This document shows positions 1 through 7,081 of a stretch of 19,813 nt of DNA, one piece after another. Location: contig JAFQRU010000024.1 in NCBI GenBank assembly GCA_017409915.1, positions 1 through 19,813 on the forward strand, given 5' to 3'. Each line of letters starts with the position of its first letter. The stretch's first letter is position 1. A program made the translations under genes and the position numbers. The DNA comes from Clostridia bacterium (GTDB taxonomy: Bacteria; Bacillota; Clostridia; Monoglobales; Monoglobaceae). A model generated the notes under the pieces. That model was not told where the DNA came from. It did no database searches and saw only the letters and a list, made by a program, of their open reading frames with translations.

Positions 1-308
1 AACTGGCTTCTATACAGCTTTGCAATATCGCGAAGAGCCTTATGGGTATCGTCAACAACTATAACGGGATATGTCCCGTCGTCGTTATCCCAATGCTCAA
101 CCACAGAGCAAACCGCTCCGCCCTCTGTTGCGCTCTGGACAAATCTATGGCCGTCAAAATTCTCGCCCTTTAAGGCAACAAAAACAGAGCCTTCAATAAT
201 CTGTCGGCTGTCTGTTATAACATCTTTAACTATTTCGTCGCTGTCGGCATACCAAAGCATTCCGCCCGTCGCTCTTGCAATCTCGCCAAGTGTCAATCGC
301 CATTCCAT
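1..308 (-). CDS. murF: MurF, UDP-MurNAc-tripeptide--D-Ala-D-Ala ligase (N-terminal part; gene runs off the left edge)
   Basis: MurF adds D-Ala-D-Ala to the UDP-MurNAc-tripeptide in the cytoplasm, the last soluble step before MraY. Only the first 102 codons are in the window. Translation from the ATG at 308-306 reads MEWRLTLGEIARATGG, then a DSRQ motif and VFVALKGENFDGHRF, the typical N-terminal substrate-binding domain of Mur ligases (compare FDSR and FICIPGFKADGHDF in the murE product next door). The ATP-binding GTNGKT region would lie beyond the edge. A TGGAG ribosome binding site lies at 316-320. The gene begins 25 bp after the murE stop, so it is co-transcribed. Identity rests on the N-terminal domain plus the conserved murE-murF order; a MurF fused to another domain cannot be excluded because the end is missing. 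Confidence 0.9.
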   Translation of the reverse strand, partial: MEWRLTLGEIARATGGMLWYADSDEIVKDVITDSRQIIEGSVFVALKGENFDGHRFVQSATEGGAVCSVVEHWDNDDGTYPVIVVDDTHKALRDIAKLYRSQ

Positions 309-333
309 AGCCTAACTCCAATCCGCACCCCTT

Positions 334-1785
334 TTAGTGCTGTGTGTTTTCGATAAGCTTGGTAACAATCTCCCGCTCATCAAACACAATCGTTCTGTCT
401 TTTAAAATCTGGTAGGTTTCGTGACCTTTCCCTGCAAGTAATATTATATCATCTTTTTCCGCGTGGTCAAGAGCAAACTCAATGGCTTCAAACCGATTTT
501 CAACCACCGCATAGTCGCATTCTGTTTCGTTTATGCCAACTAAGATATCCTTTATAATATCAGACGGGTTTTCGGATCTTGGATTATCGCTTGTCACAAC
601 GCAGAAATCTGAAAGCTCCCCTGCAATTTTTCCCATAAGAGGACGCTTTGTTTTGTCTCTGTCTCCGCCACAGCCAAAGAGAGTTATAATTCTTCCTTTT
701 GCAAAACCTCTTATGGCATTTATGATATTGAGTAGTCCGTCAGGGGTATGAGCATAGTCGATTATAACAGTGTAAGGAGTGTTGGTTTTAACAACCTCAA
801 TTCTTCCTTTAACCCCTTCCGCACTTTCGAGACCTTTTGCAATTTCCGAAAGAGGCACATTAAGACCTATTGAGCAGGAAATAGCAGTAAGGGCATTATA
901 AACCGAAAATTCTCCCGGAATACTAAGGCTCATTTTCTGCTTATCGCCATTATAAACTAAATCAAATTCAATTCCGTTTCCTAAAAGCTTTATGTTTTCA
1001 GCAAAAACATCAGACGGTTTTTCCTTGCCATAAGTTATAATCTGACAACCCTGCGCCTTATCTATAAGATACTCTGCTACATCCGTGTCATTGTTTATAA
1101 CCGCAACCTTGCTGAGAGAGAAAAGCTTCGACTTCGCCTCTAAATAATTCTCCATTGTTTCGTGGAAATCGAGGTGGTCCTGAGTTATGTTGGTAAACGC
1201 CCCAACCGTAAAATCACAGGTGGAGACTCTGTTTAAGGCAAGAGAATGAGAGGAAACCTCCATAACAACATACTCTGCCTCTTCTTCTATCATTTTAGAA
1301 AGAAGCTCCATAAGCTCAATAACATCAGGGGTTGTATGCTGAGACGGAAGAACCATATCTCCGATTAAATTCTGGTTTGTTCCGATAAGGCCAACCTTTT
1401 TCCCATAACTTTCAAGAATTGACTTTATAAGATATGTTGTTGTGGTTTTGCCGTTTGTTCCGGTTATCCCAACAATTTTGAGCTTTTTATAAGGGTGGTC
1501 ATAAAAGTTTGCCGCAATTGTCGAGGTCTCCTTTCTTGAATCCTCAACAATGACTGTTGTTGCGCCGATTCCTTCAATTTCGTGCTCGGCAAGGAGAGCC
1601 ACTGCCCCCTTGTCAATTGCCTGGGCTGCGAAGTCGTGGCCGTCTGCTTTAAACCCAGGAATACAGATGAATAAATATCCTGCCCTTACCTCTCTTGAAT
1701 CGAAGGTTATGCCTGAAATATTTACCTCTTCATTCCCTATAACTTTTTTAACTTTTACATTCTTTAAAAGCTCGCAAAGTTTCAT
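334..1785 (-). CDS. murE: MurE, UDP-MurNAc-L-Ala-D-Glu--meso-diaminopimelate ligase
   Basis: Cytoplasmic ATP-dependent amide ligase that adds the third residue of the peptidoglycan stem peptide. The 483-residue product has the usual family length. The N-terminal UDP-binding domain is about residues 1-100. The ATP-binding loop GTNGKT is at 109-114. The central ligase domain follows, with MEVSSH (about 175-180), NITQDHLDFH (199-208) and EAKSK (216-220), which supplies the lysine that is carbamylated in this family. IIDYAHTPDG (341-350) opens the C-terminal domain. The motif DNPRSENP at 400-407 is the known signature for meso-DAP; lysine-adding MurE enzymes lack the arginine. The substrate call is therefore inferred from that motif. 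The gene starts 13 bp after the PBP stop with a GGGGGA ribosome binding site in the gap. Confidence 0.96.
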   Translation of the reverse strand: MKLCELLKNVKVKKVIGNEEVNISGITFDSREVRAGYLFICIPGFKADGHDFAAQAIDKGAVALLAEHEIEGIGATTVIVEDSRKETSTIAANFYDHPYKKLKIVGITGTNGKTTTTYLIKSILESYGKKVGLIGTNQNLIGDMVLPSQHTTPDVIELMELLSKMIEEEAEYVVMEVSSHSLALNRVSTCDFTVGAFTNITQDHLDFHETMENYLEAKSKLFSLSKVAVINNDTDVAEYLIDKAQGCQIITYGKEKPSDVFAENIKLLGNGIEFDLVYNGDKQKMSLSIPGEFSVYNALTAISCSIGLNVPLSEIAKGLESAEGVKGRIEVVKTNTPYTVIIDYAHTPDGLLNIINAIRGFAKGRIITLFGCGGDRDKTKRPLMGKIAGELSDFCVVTSDNPRSENPSDIIKDILVGINETECDYAVVENRFEAIEFALDHAEKDDIILLAGKGHETYQILKDRTIVFDEREIVTKLIENTQH

Positions 1786-1798
1786 ATCTAATCCCCCG

Positions 1799-4036
1799 TT
1801 AATCCCTTACCTCCGCATAGGTGAAGTTAAGAGTTACAACCGTTCCCGCCTCAACAATTGTTCCGCCAAGAGGAAGCTGGCCGCTGCAATGGGCCGCCCC
1901 TGCGGTGTTGGAAACGCCTTTTATTTTTACATTGAGTCCTAAATCTGTCAGGACTTTATTCGCCTCAGCAGGAGACATTCCCAAAACTCTTGGAACTGTC
2001 ACCATCTGCTTTTCGCTACTTTTCTCTGTATATAATACTATGTTTGAATTCTTGGATACTTTCGCATTAGCTTTCGGCATCTGCTCAATAACATTTGTTC
2101 CGTTGCCGTAAACCTTAACCTTAAAGCCTGCCTTCTCCATTGTCTGCTTTGCCTTATCAGGAGTTCTTCCCACAACATCAGGAACTAAAATGTCAATAAA
2201 CTGCATTTCTTCTTCTGTGTATTCAGGTTCAACATTGAGATATTGAAGTGTTTCGTCTAATATGTTCTTAACAACAGGCGCCGCTATAAGACCGCCGTAA
2301 TAAGTATTCCCAACAGGAGGCTGGTCAAGGATTACAAGGCAAACAACCTGAGGGTCGTCGGCAGGAGCAAAACCTATAAATGAAGCAACATACTTGCCGT
2401 TGCCTCGTGGCTGTTTCTCTGATGTTCCTGTTTTTCCTGCAATTCTGTATCCGGCCAGATAAGCGTTCTTACCGCCGCCTTCTGAAACAACCGATTCTAA
2501 GATAGTTCGCATTGTATCGCTTGTTTCCTTGGAAACAATCTGCCGAACTGTTGTCGGCTGGATATCCTCAACCACATTCATATCTTTATCAATAATCTGC
2601 TTGATAAGATGAGGTTTCATAAGCTTTCCGCCATTAGCAACAGCTGCCGCAAGAGAAACCATTTGAAGAGGGGTTACATTAAAGCTCTGTCCGAAGGATG
2701 AGGTTGCAAGGTCGATTTCCTTAAAGTTGCTCTCTGCGTGGAAAATACCTGACTGCTCACCGGGAAGCTCTATCCCCGTCTTCTGCAAGAAACCGAAGCC
2801 TTTGAGATACTTTATGAAATTCTTAGTTCCCACTCTTGCACCAATCTGGATAAAAGCAGGGTTGCAGGAGTTCTGGACTGCCATCTGGAAAGTCTGACTT
2901 CCGTGGCCGTTTCGGTTAGCACAACTTATTGTTCTGTCAGCAACCTTTATGCTTCCTCCGCAATAGAAATGGTCGTTTAACCCTACAACTTTTTCTTCAA
3001 GAGCCATTGATGCAACGGCAATCTTAAATGTTGAACCCGGCTCATAAGTGTCAACAACCGCTTTGTTTCGTCTTAAAAACTGAGTTACCTCTGTAACTCT
3101 TGCGTTATATTCGTCGCCCTCTAATTCTTCCAGCTCTTCTTTTATTCCCTCATATTTCTTTTCAACCGCCTCTGTTATGGCAAAAGGCTCGTTTAGGTCA
3201 TAGTCGGGCTTTGTTACCATAGCAAGAATTTCGCCACTGTTAACATCCATAACAATAGCCGCAGCTCCCTCTTGAAGCTCGTTTTCAATTCTCGCATTTT
3301 CAAGATGCTTTTCAGCAAAATGCTGGATAGTTTCATCAATGGTTAAAACAATGCTGTTTCCATCAACCGCCTCAACATATCTTTCATAGTTATCGGGAAT
3401 TTCCATTCCGGAAACCTGGTCAGCCGTTACAATTCGCCCAGGGATACCGCTTAAAACATCATTATAAACATTTTCAATCCCTTCAAGGCCCTGGTTATCC
3501 GAGCCTACGAAACCAATAACGTGGGAGGCAAAGTTGCCGTAAGGATAATATCTTTTTGTGTCTTCCGTAAAGCGAAAGCCACTGAGCTTATATTTGTTTA
3601 TATATGCACGGAATTCGTCCGCCTCTGTTTTCCCGATTTTCTTTTTTATGTACTGGAAATTGGTGTTGCTTTTTATTCGCTCTAACATTGTTTCTTCGTC
3701 TGTGCCGAAGACCTCTGATATTTTCTCCGCAATTTCCTCTATGGTCTGATTCTTGTTTTTTCTAACATCGGCAGGGGAGATGCTTAAAGTTTCAACAGTC
3801 ATATTGCTTGCCATAACCTTATAGTTTCGGTCATAGATGTTTCCTCGCTCAGGAGTTATAAGGCTGTCAACCGTCTGCTGTTCTCTTGCCGCAATAGTAA
3901 GCTCTTCTCCTTTAACAATTTGCAGATATGCAATTCTCACTATCAATGCAAAAAAGCATAGTAACACTATGCTAAGGAATGCCATTATTCGTTTCTTTTG
4001 TTTTACAGAGCTACCCTGATTTCGCACTTTAAGCAC
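1799..4036 (-). CDS. ftsI: Class B penicillin-binding protein with two PASTA domains (FtsI/PBP2b/SpoVD type)
   Basis: Membrane-anchored transpeptidase that cross-links septal peptidoglycan. In the 745-residue product, one N-terminal membrane segment lies at about residues 16-40. The dimerisation domain with RGNIYDR (64-70) follows. The transpeptidase domain shows all three active-site motifs: STFK (S335-K338, catalytic Ser335), SCN (390-392) and KTGT (535-538). Two PASTA repeats occupy about 616-671 (VPDVVGRTP...) and 679-740 (TVPRVLGMSP...). PASTA repeats are found in both PBP2b and the sporulation paralogue SpoVD, so the sequence alone does not say which this is; the position between the ftsL-like gene and murE fits either. 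The start is GTG (4036-4034) with an AGGAGG ribosome binding site at 4042-4047, five bases away. The 89-bp gap before it is the largest inside the dcw operon; I see no clear terminator or promoter in it. Confidence 0.93.
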   Translation of the reverse strand: MLKVRNQGSSVKQKKRIMAFLSIVLLCFFALIVRIAYLQIVKGEELTIAAREQQTVDSLITPERGNIYDRNYKVMASNMTVETLSISPADVRKNKNQTIEEIAEKISEVFGTDEETMLERIKSNTNFQYIKKKIGKTEADEFRAYINKYKLSGFRFTEDTKRYYPYGNFASHVIGFVGSDNQGLEGIENVYNDVLSGIPGRIVTADQVSGMEIPDNYERYVEAVDGNSIVLTIDETIQHFAEKHLENARIENELQEGAAAIVMDVNSGEILAMVTKPDYDLNEPFAITEAVEKKYEGIKEELEELEGDEYNARVTEVTQFLRRNKAVVDTYEPGSTFKIAVASMALEEKVVGLNDHFYCGGSIKVADRTISCANRNGHGSQTFQMAVQNSCNPAFIQIGARVGTKNFIKYLKGFGFLQKTGIELPGEQSGIFHAESNFKEIDLATSSFGQSFNVTPLQMVSLAAAVANGGKLMKPHLIKQIIDKDMNVVEDIQPTTVRQIVSKETSDTMRTILESVVSEGGGKNAYLAGYRIAGKTGTSEKQPRGNGKYVASFIGFAPADDPQVVCLVILDQPPVGNTYYGGLIAAPVVKNILDETLQYLNVEPEYTEEEMQFIDILVPDVVGRTPDKAKQTMEKAGFKVKVYGNGTNVIEQMPKANAKVSKNSNIVLYTEKSSEKQMVTVPRVLGMSPAEANKVLTDLGLNVKIKGVSNTAGAAHCSGQLPLGGTIVEAGTVVTLNFTYAEVRD

Positions 4037-4125
4037 TGCGGCCTCCTAAAAGGACAAGCCGTGTTCTCCTTTCTGTTTTACTTTTCGCTCTATACAATAT
4101 ATTTTATCGCCTGTTTTTTTATAAC

Positions 4126-4623
4126 TTAATCAAAAATGTTCATTGAGCCAACAAGCATACCTGATGCACCTGAAAGGGAAGGAGTCGCTTTTTCATTCTC
4201 ATTCTCTGCAAGGTGGATTCCTGTATCTTCAAAGCCCATATCAATATAGAAAACCTGATATCTCTCCGGTCTTGTCATATTATATTCTTCCGTTGCCGCT
4301 CTTTGAAGTTCTTCTAAATCTAAGTTCTTATTTATTTCAGCCTGGATTGTCTGATTTTCAGCGATTACGGAATTATACTCTTTACGAAGCTTGGTTATGT
4401 TTCCGTTCATCTCGTCAATTGCCACATAGCCTCTTACCATCATAAATGATAAAACGAGAACGGCCGCAACCATAGAAAGTCCTTTGACTTTATGGACCAT
4501 CATCATCTTTTTATTAACTTTTCTTTTAAGGTTAGGTTTCTTCGCGGTAGCTTTACGCTTTATTTCACGCTCTGGGTTGTCAAGTTTATACGCACTGCTT
4601 GTGTTATAGCTTTGATAACTCAT
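4126..4623 (-). CDS. ftsL: FtsL/DivIC-like septum protein
   Basis: Small bitopic protein of 165 residues, predicted to join the FtsQ-FtsB-FtsL divisome subcomplex. About 48 basic cytoplasmic residues (rich in K/R, residues 17-46) precede one membrane segment at about 49-67 (LSMVAAVLVLSFMMVRGYVA). A heptad-like extracellular stretch with NKLRKE-type spacing follows (about 72-110), with the sequence ENQTIQAEINKNLDLEEL. The short tail is acidic and not recognisable. FtsL proteins diverge so fast that the call rests on topology, coiled coil and position between rsmH and the division PBP, the standard ftsL locus. The tail of about 45 residues after the coiled coil makes it longer than many FtsL proteins. 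GGAG lies at 4632-4635, overlapping the end of the rsmH coding region; the gap to rsmH is 13 bp. Confidence 0.75.
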   Translation of the reverse strand: MSYQSYNTSSAYKLDNPEREIKRKATAKKPNLKRKVNKKMMMVHKVKGLSMVAAVLVLSFMMVRGYVAIDEMNGNITKLRKEYNSVIAENQTIQAEINKNLDLEELQRAATEEYNMTRPERYQVFYIDMGFEDTGIHLAENENEKATPSLSGASGMLVGSMNIFD

Positions 4624-4636
4624 TCTTTCCTCTCCT

Positions 4637-5566
4637 TTAAAGTTTTATTATTCCCCTTAGCTTTGCGCTGTGGGCTCTGTTATTATTCCTAAGCTCTTCT
4701 TCCCCTGAAACGATAGGCTTCTTATTATAAAGCTTGACTATCGGTTTCTTGTTGCAAACGCAAACGGGGAAATTTTTCGGGCAAATACACCCTGAGGCTA
4801 AATCATTGAAAACGGTTTTTACAATTCTGTCTTCAAGAGAATGGAATGTTATAACGGATAAAACCCCACCCGGTTTTAAGACAGAAACAAAATCCCTTAT
4901 TGCCCCTTCAAGAATTTCAATCTCTCGGTTAACTTCAATTCTTATGGCCTGAAAAGTCCTCTTTGCAGGATGCTTGTCCTTTTGCCTTGCCTCTTTTGGC
5001 ATTGCCTTTTTAATTATGTCCGAAAGCTGGAAGGTCGTTTCGATAGGTTTCTTCTCTCTTTCGGCAACTATGTTTCTTGCTATGGCAGGGGCGAATCGCT
5101 CCTCCCCATAGGCATATATAATTCTCTTTAAGTCGCTTTCTGAATAAGTGTTTATAAGTTCGTATGCCGAAAAGGGCTGTTCCTTATTCATTCGCATATC
5201 AAGACGGGCATCTTTGTTATAGCTGAATCCTCGGCTTCCCTCGTCAAGCTGGTGGGAAGAAACCCCAAGGTCAAGGATTGCTCCGTCAATTTCTTCTATG
5301 TTAAGTTCTCTTAAAATCTCTTTTATGTTTGAAAAGTTATTATGAACCGCAGTGAACTTATCTTTATACTCTTCAAGTCTTTCGCTTGCCGCCGAAATAG
5401 CGTCGGTGTCCTGGTCAATGCCGATAAGCCGTCCTCCGCTCATCTTCTTTAAAATGAGCTCAGAATGTCCGCCGCCGCCTAAGGTTCCGTCAACATAAAT
5501 TCCGTCTTTTACCCCAAGCATCAAGACGCTCTCATCAAGCAAAACTGAAATATGATTAAATTCCAT
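4637..5566 (-). CDS. rsmH: RsmH (MraW), 16S rRNA m4C1402 methyltransferase
   Basis: SAM-dependent enzyme that N4-methylates C1402 in the decoding centre of 16S rRNA. The 309-residue product has the family length. Residues 26-35 (DGTLGGGGHS) form the SAM-binding glycine loop, and GIDQD (49-53) holds the acidic residue that contacts the ribose. The block LDLGVSSHQLDEGSRGFSY is the highly conserved RsmH signature, followed by DARLDMRMN. TFHSLEDRIVK lies near the end, with a Cys-rich stretch CICPKNFPVCVCNKKP after it, common in Firmicute RsmH. The ATG sits one base after the mraZ stop codon, so translation is probably coupled: no strong Shine-Dalgarno is seen, only GGGG inside the end of mraZ. 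Confidence 0.97.
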   Translation of the reverse strand: MEFNHISVLLDESVLMLGVKDGIYVDGTLGGGGHSELILKKMSGGRLIGIDQDTDAISAASERLEEYKDKFTAVHNNFSNIKEILRELNIEEIDGAILDLGVSSHQLDEGSRGFSYNKDARLDMRMNKEQPFSAYELINTYSESDLKRIIYAYGEERFAPAIARNIVAEREKKPIETTFQLSDIIKKAMPKEARQKDKHPAKRTFQAIRIEVNREIEILEGAIRDFVSVLKPGGVLSVITFHSLEDRIVKTVFNDLASGCICPKNFPVCVCNKKPIVKLYNKKPIVSGEEELRNNNRAHSAKLRGIIKL

Positions 5567-5567
5567 A

Positions 5568-5993
5568 TTAAAGCCCCAGACTTTCCATAAGTTGTTCTAT
5601 TCCCTCCGGAGTAAATTCCGGACCTTCGGTCTGCTTGTCCCATGTCGCCTTGTCCCAGATTTCAGCGTGGTCGCACATACCGATAAAGGCAACCTCTCTT
5701 GAAATCTGTGCAAAGTTTCTGTATTCAGCAGGGAGAAGAATTCTTCCCTGAGCATCAAATTCACAATCAATGGAATTACTTAAAATGGCCTTTCTGAGTT
5801 TATTTGCATCTCCGCCCTTTAAAGCAAGGAGCTTCTCCATAAATTTCATCCATTCTTCCATAGAATAGATTTGGAGGCACTGCCCTCTTCCGCAGGAGAG
5901 AACAAACTGACCGCCAAGACTGTCACGGAACTTCGCAGGCATACTTACTCTGCCCTTAGTATCTACATTATGAAAATATTTCCCGATAAGCAT
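5568..5993 (-). CDS. mraZ: MraZ, transcriptional regulator of the dcw cluster
   Basis: DNA-binding protein of 141 residues built from two SpoVT/AbrB-like swapped-hairpin repeats. Each repeat carries the MraZ signature: DTKGRVSMPAKFR in the first half (about residues 11-23) and DAQGRILLPAEYR in the second (about 80-92). In E. coli and mollicutes MraZ binds direct repeats upstream of its own operon. Matching repeats are present here at 6059-6098, so autoregulation of the whole dcw operon is a well-supported inference. GGAG lies at 6001-6004, with AAAGG closer to the ATG. MraZ is the first gene of the operon and overlaps nothing upstream. Confidence 0.97.
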   Translation of the reverse strand: MLIGKYFHNVDTKGRVSMPAKFRDSLGGQFVLSCGRGQCLQIYSMEEWMKFMEKLLALKGGDANKLRKAILSNSIDCEFDAQGRILLPAEYRNFAQISREVAFIGMCDHAEIWDKATWDKQTEGPEFTPEGIEQLMESLGL

Positions 5994-6058
5994 CCTTTAA
6001 AGCTCCTTTCCTTAATACTTGGCATTTGAGCCACCTTGATAGATAGTGGCCAGGTTTT

Positions 6059-6098
6059 ATACCATTTTAGTGTATTTCATCCCATTTCATACCACTTT
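6059..6098 (-). promoter_or_regulatory. MraZ operator: four boxes at 10-bp spacing
   Basis: Read on the minus strand from 6098 down, four adjacent decamers are AAAGTGGTAT, GAAATGGGAT, GAAATACACT and AAAATGGTAT. Three keep the core (A/G)TGG(T/G) exactly 10 bp apart; the third box is degenerate. Known MraZ sites are TGGGN repeats at 10-bp spacing in E. coli and AAAGTG-type repeats at the same spacing in mollicutes. The row sits directly downstream of the predicted -10, so bound MraZ would cover the transcription start and early transcript region. The match in spacing, core and position is seen; binding is inferred. Confidence 0.8.
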
Positions 6099-6103
6099 AT
6101 TAA

Positions 6104-6132
6104 ATTTTACTATACTTTTATGGAAATTGCAA
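6104..6132 (-). promoter_or_regulatory. Sigma-A type promoter of the mraZ/dcw operon
   Basis: On the minus strand, TTGCAA (6132-6127) and TAAAAT (6109-6104) are separated by 17 bp. The expected start of transcription is near 6097, giving a leader of about 104 nt. That leader holds a weak hairpin (GCCAC/GTGGC at 6030-6034 and 6046-6050) of unknown meaning. The predicted start lies at the first MraZ box. Confidence 0.65.
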
Positions 6133-6257
6133 GGTTTTTTTATAAATTTTTTGCAGAAATTTTAATTTTATGTTACAAATGGATTAAATTGTGGTTTCAA
6201 TCTTTTTAAAACACAATATATAGTTTTTGTTTTTTGCCTTTCCATAAATTACATATT

Positions 6258-6294
6258 AAAAAAAGCGAAAAATCCTAAGATTTTTCGCTTTTTT
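6258..6294 (-). terminator. Rho-independent terminator overlapping the end of comF
   Basis: A 16-bp stem (arms 6259-6274 and 6279-6294, core AAGCGAAAAATC/GATTTTTCGCTT) closes on a 4-base loop and runs into seven T residues on the minus strand (6264-6258). The comF stop codon (6277-6275) lies in the loop, so the ascending arm encodes the last residues of ComF. Arms are A/T rich at the base, so it could also work weakly on the plus strand. Confidence 0.85.
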
Positions 6295-7033
6295 CATTGA
6301 AACTTTTAGGTTCTTTTGTGGTTGTGGCAAAGGTTACAGCATAGATTTCCTTCCCTCCGCCCTTTTTAAGGACATAAGCACCCTCTTCAATAGTTGCCCC
6401 TGTTGTCATAACATCGTCGACTAAAAGAATCCTCTTCCCTTTTAAGTCTATTCCGTCATAAAGTCCAAAAGCTCCAATCATATTCCTTATTCGGTGTTCA
6501 TAATCAAGACTGCTTTGCTTTTTGGTTTTCTTAATCTTTTTAATAACCCTTTTCTCATAGCGAGCCCCAAGCTCTTTGGCTATGCTGTCGCACAAAACTG
6601 CCACAGGATCGAACCCTCGCTCAATCACTCTTTTGTCGCTGGGTGGAATTCCCGTAACAAAGTCAAAGTGAACGCCACCGAAAACCTCTTTAACCCTTTC
6701 GGCCATAAGGACACCCATAGCTTCGCCCACAATCTCACCGTTTCCGTTTTTATATCTTTTTATTCCAACTTTGGTTTCATCGTTATACTTAACTACGGCG
6801 GTTGCTCTTTTATAGGGGCGATAGGTTTTAGTGAGGCAAGGATAACAAATCTCTTTTTCTCCAAGGCTTACCTGAGGCTTTCCACAAATACTGCAACATT
6901 TTAAGTCCTTACAAAAGGCTACTCTTTGTCTGCAATTTTCACAAATGAAGTTTTCCGCTTTCCTTGTTATGTTTCCGCAGAACATACACTTTTCAGGAAA
7001 GAAAAGGCTTAACAACAACTCTATAACTTTCAT
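6275..7033 (-). CDS. comFC: ComF family phosphoribosyltransferase-like protein
   Basis: The 252-residue protein has an N-terminal zinc-finger region with paired cysteines (CMFC at 16-19, CENC at 31-34, CCSIC at 46-50, CYPC at 63-66). A type I phosphoribosyltransferase domain follows: the conserved KKTKKQSSLDYEHRIRN stretch (about 167-183) and the PRPP-binding loop RILLVDDVMTTGAT (201-214). ComFC of B. subtilis and GntX/ComF of proteobacteria are needed for DNA uptake in transformation, but the enzymatic reaction is not established and many non-competent bacteria keep the gene. No comFA helicase is adjacent here; the neighbour is rny. A GAGGGAG ribosome binding site lies just before the ATG. 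The last residues (NEKSEKS) are encoded by the terminator hairpin. Confidence 0.92.
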   Translation of the reverse strand: MKVIELLLSLFFPEKCMFCGNITRKAENFICENCRQRVAFCKDLKCCSICGKPQVSLGEKEICYPCLTKTYRPYKRATAVVKYNDETKVGIKRYKNGNGEIVGEAMGVLMAERVKEVFGGVHFDFVTGIPPSDKRVIERGFDPVAVLCDSIAKELGARYEKRVIKKIKKTKKQSSLDYEHRIRNMIGAFGLYDGIDLKGKRILLVDDVMTTGATIEEGAYVLKKGGGKEIYAVTFATTTKEPKSFNEKSEKS

Positions 7034-7046
7034 ACTCCCTCATAAT

Positions 7047-7075
7047 AAAACCGCAAAGGAAATCTTTGCGGTTTT
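7047..7075 (-). terminator. Terminator/attenuator between rny and comF
   Basis: A perfect 12-bp stem AAAACCGCAAAG/CTTTGCGGTTTT (7047-7058 and 7064-7075) closes on a 5-base loop. On the minus strand the descending arm ends TTTTATTAT, a short U-run. It follows the rny stop by seven bases and ends six bases before the comF ribosome binding site. No promoter for comF fits in the remaining space, so comF is probably expressed by read-through. Confidence 0.7.
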
Positions 7076-7081
7076 AGTTTT

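Noticed and set aside
1550..1942. Plus-strand open frame of 130 codons across the start of murE and the end of the PBP gene
   Set aside because: Antisense to two certain genes, no ribosome binding site, low-complexity translation without any family resemblance.
4048..4125. Promoter or terminator in the gap before the PASTA PBP gene
   Set aside because: Several A/T-rich hexamers resemble a -10 (TATATT, TATAGA) but none has a matching -35, and there is no inverted repeat followed by T residues.
6133..6257. Extra gene or small RNA in the A/T-rich stretch upstream of the mraZ promoter
   Set aside because: No open frame with a ribosome binding site and no stable hairpin apart from the comF terminator; it looks like plain A/T-rich spacer.
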